From: Sepiola atlantica
Taxonomy: Eukaryota; Mollusca; Cephalopoda; Sepiida; Sepiolidae
Assembly (NCBI GenBank): GCA_963556195.1
Contig: OY744537.1
Location: 22,588,376-22,652,375, forward strand
DNA length: 64,000 nucleotides
Reading direction: 5' to 3'
Numbering within the stretch: the stretch's first letter is position 1; every line of letters starts with the position of its first letter. The translations under genes and the position numbers were made by a program. Below the pieces are notes generated by a model, which worked only from the letters and a program-made list of their open reading frames with translations, was not told where the DNA came from and made no database searches. Of the stretch, positions 1-8,912 are shown piece by piece.

Positions 1-2126
1 GATCCTTTCTTTATTAGTGGCACCAAACCCGGGAATTATTGAGTTGTGTTATATATATATATATATAAGTGTGTGCGTGCATATTCTTGAAATTTTATAA
101 CATATTGTCATTTAAATTTTGTAAAAAAAAAAACATGCTTAAATAATAATAATAATAAAAAGCTAGTGTTTCTCCTTTTTACATAGAGCATTTAAACTTT
201 AAACTGTAGGCCTCAACTTCTTCATTTTGTGTAACCGCCTCCTGATATCAAAGCAGTGGCACCAGGGAGGAAATACTACCTACTTTTCAACGTGTCACTA
301 TAGTAAATAAATACAAGTTAGCAATCTTTAATATACAAGTTTACACCCGCTATCAAAAATGATGGAAAATTTATGCTTTGCCAGTGTTCTCACTAACATT
401 CATATCTAGTAATAATGGAGATTATGTATCTGTCTGAAGCCGAAACTATATTATTAGTTTTGATCGCTCTCTTTTTATGTCTACTTATCAGCTCCTATAT
501 ATACCCATTCCAAAACTTCCCCAAACATAAGGCATCTTTCAAATTTACATAATTAATTTGTTTTAAAGCTTCTAATAAATTAATATTTACAAATATACAC
601 TCATGATTTTGTTTTTTATTTTCAGATTTCCAGATGTATTTAATATATTTTCATCGATAATAATCTTAATAAAAATTATAAATAGAATTAATTAAAGACA
701 TTGTTTTTTTTTAATCTATATAATTGAGTTATGTAATTAAATTAGATTGTGATGAAATATGATGAAACAGCCGGCATCAACTCCAACATTTAGTTACTCG
801 CCCTCTGATTATTAAGTATAACGTTCTATTTCGAACACATAGAAAGTTCTATTTCAAGAAATCCACAGGTGTTAACATGACGTCAGATTAGAGAAAGAGA
901 AAAAGATAGAGTGAGAGAGAGAGAAGAGAGAGAGAGGGACACAAGACAGGGCGCAGTATTTGATTAATAACATGTAAACAACACATTCTGAGATTTATCG
1001 TACAAGTCGCTCAAAAATGATATATTTACTTTGATTTTTATTAAAACGTTTTGGGTTTGTTTGTTTTTTTGAAATCTTATTAGAAATTATGTTTTAAAGT
1101 ACAAATTTATTGAATCAAATTGTTTAATTTAAAAAATAATGAATTAGAAAAATTTCAAATTCATATAAAACTTTAATACGAAAATGCGTTTAGTTTAAAA
1201 TGCTAACTAATGTAAACAATAGGCTCGCAGAATTATCCTTAAATACGAACTTACATGACTTAAATTACTAGGTATGTGCAAAAATGGCGGCTTCTTGTAC
1301 GGACTATGTTTATTAAAAAGCGCTTCTCATTAATTATTTAATTAGTTTCTGTGTAAACTTTGATTGTGTTTGAAAGATAAAAGCATAAACTTAACCCCTA
1401 AACGAAAGAAACTGCATATTTACGTGTGAAAAATAAATTATAATAAAATATGTAATCACGACGGCTGAAAAACTTAAAAATTCAGTGAATTTTGAACTTT
1501 GAAAAAATTACTTGTAAAAATCCCTTGAAAGATAAATATAAGTTTTTAGGAACTATTTTAAAGATAATTATTAAATTAAAGTCATAAGACACTGAATTAA
1601 ACAAAAAAAATCAACGTTTTACTAAAAATTAGCAAAATTATTCCCTCAAAAAGCATAAATTCGTAAAATACGCCATCACTTAACCGGTAAAGGACTTTGC
1701 TATGCAAAATATATGGAAGACAAAAATGTCATAATTTATCATTTTTAACTTTATATATAAAAATGGTTTTGTAATAGTTTATAGAAGTTGAAAAATTATT
1801 ATCCATTAATTTCTTTATTCTTTTTAAGGTTATAAATAAATTTAAGTACCCTTAATTTGTTATAATAAAAAAGGAAATGCTTATTTAATTAAAATATTTG
1901 TGAGTGTATGCAATTAAGATCTTATTTTATTTTTAACTAAAAAGGTCCATATTTAACTTGGTATTAGTTTTTAATTTAGTAATACTCTGAAATTATTGAT
2001 GAAGTCTGTTTACCAATGTTTTTCCTTAGAATTTAAAATAAAAGTTTTTTTAAATGTTAAAAATTATGTTTACATTACGAACTGCGTTAATTTTATCATT
2101 TTTTTTACATGATTTAAAACTTTAGT
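1..2126. other. AT-rich intergenic DNA
   Basis: No gene recognised. It holds a short (TA)n tract near 48-68, a purine (GA-rich) microsatellite near 893-945, and many A/T runs. The short motif ATGACGTCAGA near 880 recurs at 5,470 and 8,521, where it opens a larger repeated segment. No open frame longer than about 60 codons with recognisable content is present on either strand. Confidence 0.6.
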
Positions 2127-2142
2127 TACTCGATTTATTCTT
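2127..2142. repeat. left target-site duplication of U2-headed SINE
   Basis: The 16-bp string TACTCGATTTATTCTT occurs here and again at 2,487-2,502, exactly bracketing the U2-headed element. A perfect duplication of this length is the expected footprint of target-primed reverse transcription using a LINE endonuclease. Confidence 0.9.
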
Positions 2143-2486
2143 GTTCTTGGCCTTTTGGCTAAGATCAAAGTGTAGTATCTGTTCCGATGGATACTGCACC
2201 CCATAGACTTGTATTGTCTTGGCCTTCGGGGCTTGATTTACGCCTGTCTATGGGTCTGTCCTGTGCAGTTCTTGGAGGTCCACCCTCCCAGGCTTCGCCT
2301 CCCCTCTTTGGGGAGGAGTAAGTTTATTGCTTACTGCCTGAGGCGCCCTTACCGGGGAATGCCGACGGGGCTGTCCAGGCAATTTTTAAACCCCCACTTT
2401 CCCGATCCGACCTTGGGTCACATCTTACTTGTGGGAGTAAAATAAAAACTGGCCTTGTGCCTAACTCCTGGAGAGGAGTAAATCAA
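2143..2486 (+). mobile_element. full-length U2 snRNA-headed SINE
   Basis: A 344-bp retroposon flanked by a perfect 16-bp target duplication. Its first ~45 nt match the 5' end of U2 spliceosomal RNA: the GGCCTTTTGGCTAAGATC stem-loop I region, then GTGTAGTATCTG, which includes the GUAGUA branch-site recognition segment. The match stops just after TCTGTTC and the rest is unrelated to U2: a GC-rich body (TCCACCCTCCCAGG, CCCCTCTTTGGGGAGGAG, then a CTGAGGCGCC-type motif) and a tail ending in CTCCTGGAGAGGAGTAAAT. U2 stem-loops II-IV and the Sm site are missing, so it is not a functional U2 gene, though a covariance search could score the head as U2. The GGAGGAGTAA-type motif occurs both mid-element and at the 3' end, which hints at a composite body. 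No convincing tRNA-type A and B boxes were seen. SINEs with snRNA heads are known from crocodilians; this family is separate as far as I can tell. Confidence 0.85.
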
Positions 2487-2502
2487 TACTCGATTTATTC
2501 TT
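2487..2502. repeat. right target-site duplication of U2-headed SINE
   Basis: Exact second copy of TACTCGATTTATTCTT immediately after the SINE tail (GAGTAAATCAA). Confidence 0.9.
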
Positions 2503-3038
2503 AATGTGCCGTAACGATAAATTACATTGATTCTTTTTTAAATAAAGTGTATTTCTTTCTTTTTTTTTAAGTGTGAAAAAGTAAATTAAAGTCAATGACT
2601 ACACTGACAATTTATTCATTGAAAAAAAGTTAAAAACAGTTATTTATTGATAAACAGAATTCAATTTTGAAAGAAAATGTCATGTTTGAATTCTTTATTT
2701 ATTAATAAATAATTGTTTTTAACTTCTTAAATATTTATTAATGAAAAAAAAGACAAAACAAATACAAATCTTTCCAAATAATTGACAATGAATTGTGAAA
2801 TTAACGAAATTGTTGAATCTCTAAAAATAAAACTTTGAGGGCGGTGTAAAAGTGAGTCGTTGTTGGAAAGCTAATCCCAGCTGGTTATTACAGAACGAGG
2901 CTACCATACCAATCAAAGTGAATCGTTAGTAGAAATTATCCAATTTTTAAAATTCTTTTTTTAGTTAAGTTCCTGGGTCTCAAATTTGTGAATTTTTGGT
3001 TCATTTTCAAGATTATAAAAAAAATTCTTGCGCTGATG

Positions 3039-3066
3039 ATGCCACGTTCATGTATGAACGTGGCAT
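3039..3066. repeat. perfect 13-bp-arm palindrome
   Basis: ATGCCACGTTCAT, a GT spacer, then its exact reverse complement. The centre TTCATGTATGAA is shared with the next palindrome, which starts at the following base. The cruciform or RNA hairpin would have almost no loop. Confidence 0.95.
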
Positions 3067-3130
3067 AAAATGCGACATAATTATATTTCCCTTTCATGTA
3101 TGAAAGGGAAATATAATTATGTTGCATTTT
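3067..3130. repeat. 31-bp-arm near-perfect palindrome
   Basis: Arms 3,067-3,097 and 3,100-3,130 are reverse complements with a single mismatch (G at 3,074 against T at 3,123, a wobble if transcribed), separated by GT. Its centre is the same TTCATGTATGAA as in the palindrome just upstream. This could be the relic of a foldback element; no coding meaning is apparent. Confidence 0.95.
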
Positions 3131-5209
3131 TTATTTTTCCAGAAACTCTAATCATTAAAATCACATGAAATATTTTTTGCAATTATATTATTTTTTTGGT
3201 AAAAATATTGATTAACCAATGCTTTATTCAATAATAATATCGCTAATTCAAAAAATTAATTTTTCTTCGAGTTCTAGTGATTTTGTTAACACGGTATTTA
3301 GGGGCCTTTTTCGTAATATATAAAAAATATTTTTAAAAATTTTTTTTTAATTAACATCTCACAAAAAAAAATGAATGCATTTTTTTAAATTAATATATAA
3401 AAATATAACTTTAGTAAAGGCGTATTTTGTTTTAAAAAAATAATACATTTTCACTAAGATTTAAAAAAAAAAAATAATGGTTTCATTATATTCCGGGATT
3501 GTTGATTAATAAATATTGAAAATTTCATAAAAATTGGTTTATTTCCTGAATTTTAGTAAATTTTTAAGTGAAGGGGGGGGGGGAGTCAAAATGTTTTTAC
3601 ATTTTGGGAATCGGCCATTGATTTTGCACGTACCTATAAATTACAGAAAGAAAAATGGTTCCATCATGGATATTATTTTTTTTCAGCGAAAATAAAATTA
3701 AAAATTATAGTTGATCAGATTTAATATCTAATTATTTATTTTAATTTATTTTTGTCCAATTAAATTCAAGATTTTAGACTGGAGGGTGGGTCATCTATAG
3801 ACCTTCTGAAACAATAAAATAACTTCCAGTTAACAACTTTCTCCTATTTATTGAAGAGAATTTGAAGATTTTGCTTTCTAAACACTTTCCCTGCGATTAC
3901 TTTTTACTTAGTTTAAAGTGTAATGTAATATTTAACTTAAAACAACTAGCAAAAATATACGAGAAGAAGGAACATATATTTGCTAGTTCATATAAAACAG
4001 CATCTCAATCGGTGAAGTAAAAAAAAAAGAAGGAAAATGTCTCAAACTAGAAAGTTAGATAAAGAAAAAAAGTAAGAAAAAACGGATCAATTTGTACTGA
4101 AAGAAGAGGAAAAAAAGAAAAAAAACGTCTCATTATGGAAATAGAGTAAAAGATTTTTTTTCGAATTCATTTCTGACGGCGGGGGTGAGGTCTGACTTGC
4201 CATTTGCGTTCTTCCTTCCCCCTAAACACTTGAAATGGTTTCGTCCAGCAGTTTTTTTTACTTGCTAACTCTGTGTGACAGAATGAATATTTATATATAT
4301 ACAAATTAACAAACATTGGTCTTTATTATAGAGTGGAGGATATCAAAATGCCTAACAGATGTTTTTACTATAATGACATTTCGAAATTCGGAAGTCGTTT
4401 TTGAACCATTAAACTGCTAAATAGGAAGTAATTTTTGGCCTGAATTAATGTTTTAAGACAAAAGTCAAGTATTATGGTTATTTTGTGATCTTAAACAAAA
4501 AAAAACATGCCACTTTGGTAAGAAAACAAAACAATAATGGTGTTTTAAAATACCTAATTGATAGCTTCAGTTTTTTAAACTAAATAAAAAAAAAAATTTG
4601 TTACCTCTTTTCTGAAACGCGATTACAATGTATAATCACTATTTATATAAAGTTAGGAATGTGTATATGTTTATATATTTGTATTTACAGGATTCACTCC
4701 TAAACTAATTCAACGATCATTATCAATTTTATAACACAGCCGCTAGGCACCGGGGGTCGTAATGTGGGTTATATTTAGTTTAATTTACTTTTATGCAAAA
4801 TGGTTAAGAAAAGGCTGAAAGCCTTTTATGAAAATTCAGATACTTTCGATAATAGGTATTAGACATCAATTAATAAATATTCCCCAAATTTCATGGGGGG
4901 GGGGGTATTTTAAAGAGTTTTTAAGGGGGCATGATTCATAATCATTAGACACTAATTAAGCAAGATTCCCTGAATTTCAATTTTTTCTTAAGACCCCTTA
5001 AGCTTAAATTTTAGACATAGAATCAAAATCATTTAATGGATTTTTATCACAATTGGAATAAGGATTCCAGACATATGGTTTAGTATCATTATATCTTGAG
5101 TTTAATCTTTGTATGGGGACATAAAAGTGGTGCAAAACTGTTCTGTTCAAGGAAATAATTTCGCCCGTCCTGGGACAGGTATTCTTCTAATCTATTATAT
5201 AAATCCCAC
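3131..5209. other. AT-rich intergenic DNA with poly-G runs
   Basis: No gene recognised. It has numerous A and T homopolymers and poly-G tracts near 3,572 and 4,896. A degenerate pair of segments built around TTAGACA(T/C)..AATTAA..TTCCC (near 4,858 and 4,950) suggests an old ~95-bp duplication. Confidence 0.5.
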
Positions 5210-5216
5210 CTGTCTG

Positions 5217-5246
<30 letters not shown>
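5210..5246. repeat. (TATG)n microsatellite
   Basis: Seven to eight TATG units follow CACCTGTCTG. The flanking 5,260-5,340 sequence is unusually GC-rich (GACCGGCCAGCCCAGGCGCG). This arrangement resembles ends of invertebrate retroelements, but I cannot assign a family. Confidence 0.8.
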
Positions 5247-5248
<2 letters not shown>

Positions 5249-5457
5249 GCTTCTCCTCCGAAAGTACCCAACACACGGTCACACGGGTGACATCATTCCG
5301 ACCGGCCAGCCCAGGCGCGTCTAATATCTCGGAACCGGAAAAAAAAATTGACTCTTCCGGGGTCGACTGAGCACTTTTCTCCAATGGGGGGTGGCTTTTA
5401 ACTCCATTTTTCAACGTTATTTATACTAATTTGAGAAGAAAAATAATGAAAAGTCAC

Positions 5458-5670
5458 GATAAACTAGATATGACGTCAGAGTAAGGGAGTGGCGGGTAGA
5501 AATTCACTCACACTACAACCATTTTTTTTCTTTCTTTCTTCTTCCCCTCTCACTCCCACACTTTCTTTCTTAATTATTAATAGACGCTAATATTCCTTCC
5601 CCCCTCCCTTCCTCACTATGGCCGTTCTGTTATCCTGATATAATACTTCCAGGCATTACCTCCTCCTTTC
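5458..5670. repeat. dispersed segment, second copy at 8,520
   Basis: The segment starting at ATGACGTCAGAG and running through GAAATTCACTCACACTACAA, ATAGACGCTAATATTCC and GGCATTACCTCCTCCTTTCA recurs in the same order at 8,520-8,690. The two copies differ by deletions. In both places it leads directly into a GCCTCAGGCCAA-type sequence. Confidence 0.75.
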
Positions 5671-6478
5671 AGGCCAAATAGGGGGGGGGGGGAATGTCGG
5701 CATTCACCGATGTGAGTGCCACAGGCCAAATCTGGGGAGAGGGAGTGTCGGCATTCGGCGGTGGGGCGCCTCAGGCCAAATCTGAGGAGGGGGAATGTCG
5801 GCATTCGCTGGTATGAGCGCCTCAGGCCAAATTTGGGGGAGGGGGAGTGTCGGCATTCGGGCGCCTCAGTCCAAATTTGGGGGAGGATGAGTGTCGGCAT
5901 TCGCCGTTATGAGCGCCTCAGGCCAAATTTGGGGAGGGGGAGTGTCGACATTCGTCGGTGTGAGCGCCTCAGGCGAAATTTGGGGGCGGGGGAGTGTCGG
6001 CATTCGGCGGTATGAGCGCTTAAGGCGAAATTTGGGGGAGGGGGAGTGTCGGCATTCGGTGGTGGGGCGCCTCAGGCCAAATCTGGGGAGGGTAATGTCG
6101 GCATTCGCCGGTATGAGAGCCTCAGGCAAAATTTGGGGAGTGGGAAGGTCGGCATTCAGGCCGAATTTTGGGAGGAGGAATGTCGGCATTCGCCGGTATG
6201 AGCGCCTCAGGCCAAATCTGGGGAGGGGGAATGTCAGCAGTCGGGCCCCTCAGGCCGAATTTAGGGAGGGGGAATGTCGGAATTCGCAGGTATGAGCGCC
6301 TCAGGGGAAATCTGGGGAGGGGGAATGTGGGCATTCGCCGGTATGAGCGCCTCAGGGGAAATCTGGGGAGGGGGAATGTCGGCATTCGTCGGTATGAGCG
6401 CCTCAGGCCAAATCTGGGGATGGGGGAATGTCGGCATTCGCGGTATGAGCGGCTCAGGCGAAATTTTGGGGAGTTTGA
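5670..6478. repeat. ~50-bp minisatellite resembling U2-SINE body
   Basis: About 16 head-to-tail copies, spaced roughly 50 bp, of a unit containing GTCGGCATTCGCCGGTATGA, GCGCCTCAGGCCAAAT and a GGGGAGGGGGA run. The first two motifs closely match the reverse complement of the U2-headed SINE middle (GTCGGCATTCCCCGGTAGGG then GCGCCTCAG), in the same orientation as the SINE units that follow. Several overlapping frames stay open through the array on both strands, but unit lengths vary and I do not call a protein. Confidence 0.85.
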
Positions 6479-6644
6479 GTATTAGTCGGCGTGAGAGAGA
6501 TCCCTACCGTGGGCGCGATCAGCCGTACTTTAGGGGAGAGGAAGTGCACCAAAGGAAAAGGGATTAAAAAATAAAATGATAATCTGATTTTTGATTCGAG
6601 AGTGTAAGATCGACACCTATCGGATAGGACTAGATAATACACTT

Positions 6645-6706
6645 GATCTCAAGGCAAAAATGCCGAGAACAGATACTACACTTTGATCTTAGCCAAAAGG
6701 CCGACA
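6645..6706 (-). mobile_element. U2-SINE head fragment
   Basis: Reads on the minus strand as CGGCCTTTTGGCTAAGATC followed by AAAGTGTAGTATCTGTTCTC, i.e. the U2 5' end with the authentic CGGCC start of stem-loop I. It lies directly against the 378-bp tandem units and appears to be the head of a further truncated copy. Confidence 0.75.
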
Positions 6707-7846
6707 AAGCTTAAAAGGTATTTACTCCTCCCCAGGAGTTAGGCACAAGGCCAGTTTTATCCTACTCCCACAAGTAAGATGTGACCACAGATTGGGTCGA
6801 GAAAGTGGGGTTAAAAGCCAGCGCTCGAGAGGTGAGCACTCTGGCCATTTAAAAATTGCCTGGGCAGCCCCGTTGGCATTCCCCGGTAGGGGCGCCTCAG
6901 ACAGTAAGCAATAAACTTACTCCTCCCCAAAGAGGGGAGGCGAAGCCTGGGAGGGTGGACCTCCTAGAACTGCACAGGACAATCCCATAGACCGGCGTAA
7001 ATCAAGCCCCGGAGGCCAAGACAATACCAGTCTATGGGGTACAGTATCCATCGGAACAGATACTACACTTTGATCATTAGCCAAAAGCTTAAAAGGTATT
7101 TACTCCTCCCCAGGAGTTAGGCACAAGGCCAGTTTTATCCTACTCCCACAAGTAAGATGTGACCACAGATTGGGTCGAGAAAGTGGGGTTAAAAGCCAGC
7201 GCTCGAGAGGTGAGCACTCTGGCCATTTAAAAATTGCCTGGGCAGCCCCGTCGGCATTCCCCGGTAGGGGCGCCTCAGACAGTAAGCAATAAACTTACTC
7301 CTCCCCAAAGAGGGGAGGCGAAGCCTGGGAGGGTGGACCTCCTAGAACTGCACAGGACAATCCCATAGACCGGCGTAAATCAAGCCCCGGAGGCCAAGAC
7401 AATACCAGTCTATGGGGTACAGTATCCATCGGAACAGATACTACACTTTGATCATTAGCCAAAAGCTTAAAAGGTATTTACTCCTCCCCAGGAGTTAGGC
7501 ACAAGGCCAGTTTTATCTTACTCCCACAAGTAAGATGTGACCACAGATTGGGTCGAGAAAGTGGGGTTAAAAGCCAGCGCTCGAGAGGTGAGCACTCTGG
7601 CCATTTAAAAATTGCCTGGGCAGCCCCGTCGGCATTCCCCGGTAGGGGCGCCTCAGACAGTAAGCAATAAACTTACTCCTCCCCAAAGAGGGGAGGCGAA
7701 GCCTGGGAGGGTGGACCTCCTAGAACTGCACAGGACAATCCCATAGACCGGCGTAAATCAAGCCCCGGAGGCCAAGACAATACCAGTCTATGGGGTACAG
7801 TATCCATCGGAACAGATACTACACTTTGATCATTAGCCAAAAGCTT
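6707..7846 (-). mobile_element. three tandem 378-bp U2-headed SINE units
   Basis: Units 6,707-7,084, 7,085-7,462 and 7,463-7,840 are joined head-to-tail at AAGCTT, with a last AAGCTT at 7,841. They differ at only a few positions (T for C in GTTGGCATTCC in unit 1; TATCTTACTCCC in unit 3). On the minus strand each unit runs from the U2 head (TTTTGGCTAATGATC, then AAAGTGTAGTATCTGTTCC) through the SINE body to the CTCCTGGGGAGGAGTAAATA tail. The GGCC before TTTTGGC is replaced by AAGC at the junctions. Relative to the copy at 2,143 each unit has extra body sequence (AGTGCTCACCTCTCGAGCGC). Regular length and near identity suggest tandem DNA amplification, not independent insertions. Confidence 0.9.
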
Positions 7847-8111
7847 AAAAAGTTTGATGCGATTTACTGGATTATTTATAACAAATCTACTGCAGTACAG
7901 CAGCCTATCCACTATACACTGTTCAAATTACTTTAATAAATTAACAAGTAATAATAACTATGATTTTCTTTCAACAAACATTGTACAATACTATTTAACA
8001 AATTATTACATGAGTTTTAAATATCAACAAAATTTTTTAGACTCCTCTAGGCCGTTTTTCTCTAATTCAACATAGCTTTTATACGCCATTTTTTTAACAT
8101 ATTCGAAATAA
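7847..8111. other. AT-rich spacer
   Basis: No gene or repeat recognised between the SINE array and the truncated SINE. Confidence 0.4.
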
Positions 8112-8255
8112 TCTAATGTATTTCACCTCTCGGGCGCTGGCTTTTCAACCCCCACTTTCCGACCCAAGCTTGGGTCACATCTTACTGGTGGGAGTAGGAT
8201 AAAAACTGGCCTTGTGCCTAACTCCTGGAGAGGAGTAAATTACTCTAATGTATTT
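8112..8255 (+). mobile_element. 5'-truncated U2-SINE with TSD
   Basis: Bases 8,124-8,243 match only the 3' third of the SINE (CACCTCTCGGGCGCTGGCTT to CTCCTGGAGAGGAGTAAAT). The flanks TCTAATGTATTT at 8,112-8,123 and 8,244-8,255 are a perfect 12-bp target duplication, so this is a genuine 5'-truncated insertion, as expected for incomplete target-primed reverse transcription. Confidence 0.85.
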
Positions 8256-8289
8256 GTGTACTAATCCGATAAAAATGCAGAGTCACTGT

Positions 8290-8523
8290 AAACATCCCAT
8301 AATCCCTTGCCGGATGTACCCGGTCTTGCCCTAAATTGTGTCCGGTTGTATCAGATCATCCAATAACTTCTGTCCGGATGCATCAATAACAACATAGGAA
8401 TCCTATGTTAAGTGTGTGTAGTGAAACAAGGGTTGCTCAATCACATCCGCACCTGTCCCATAATCCCTTGCCGGATGTACCCGGTCTTGCTCTAAATTGT
8501 GTCCGGTTATATCAGGTCATCAT
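8290..8523. repeat. ~165-bp direct duplication
   Basis: CATAATCCCTTGCCGGATGT, ACCCGGTCTTGC, CTAAATTGTGTCCGGTT and a TATCAG(A/G)TCATC motif occur in order at 8,295-8,360 and again at 8,458-8,523 with a few substitutions. TGTCCGGATG recurs between them. No coding content seen. Confidence 0.8.
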
Positions 8524-8735
8524 GACGTCAGAGAGTGGCAGATAATTTGAAAAATAATGCAAAGTGTCAGGAAGAAATTCACTCACACTACAACCTTTTA
8601 ATAGACGCTAATATTCCTCCACCTCCCTTCCGTTATCATGATAGGCATTACCTCCTCCTTTCATGCCAAATTGGGAGGGGGGTGACGGCATTCGCCGGTG
8701 TGAGCGCCTCAGGCCAATTTTTTTCTTGGGGGGGG
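8520..8735. repeat. partial second copy of 5,458 segment plus one minisatellite unit
   Basis: Matches 5,458-5,720, including a single unit of the 50-bp minisatellite (GACGGCATTCGCCGGTGTGA then GCGCCTCAGGCCAA). It shows that the minisatellite unit exists as a single copy attached to the same dispersed element. Confidence 0.75.
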
Positions 8736-8747
8736 GATATTAAGAAA

Positions 8748-8912
8748 ATCTATAATAAAGACCAATGTGCATTTAATTGTATCTATAATAAAGACCAATG
8801 TGCATTTATTTGTATCTATAATAAAGACCAATGTGCATTTATTTGTATCTATAATAAAGACCAATGTGCATTTATATTTATCTATAATAAAGACCAATGT
8901 GCATTTATATTT
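8748..8912. repeat. 33-bp tandem repeat, five copies
   Basis: Five consecutive units beginning TCTATAATAAAGACCAATGT followed by GCATTTA and a short variable tail. The unit is a multiple of three, so frames stay open on both strands by arithmetic. The array abuts the first ~322-bp satellite unit. Confidence 0.9.

Noticed and set aside
2143..2330. Functional U2 snRNA gene
   Set aside because: Only the first ~45 nt match U2; stem-loops II-IV and the Sm site are absent and target duplications mark it as a retroposon.
5616..6485. Overlapping ORFs of 87-134 codons on both strands in the 50-bp minisatellite
   Set aside because: Open in several frames at once, unit lengths vary and no domain is recognised.
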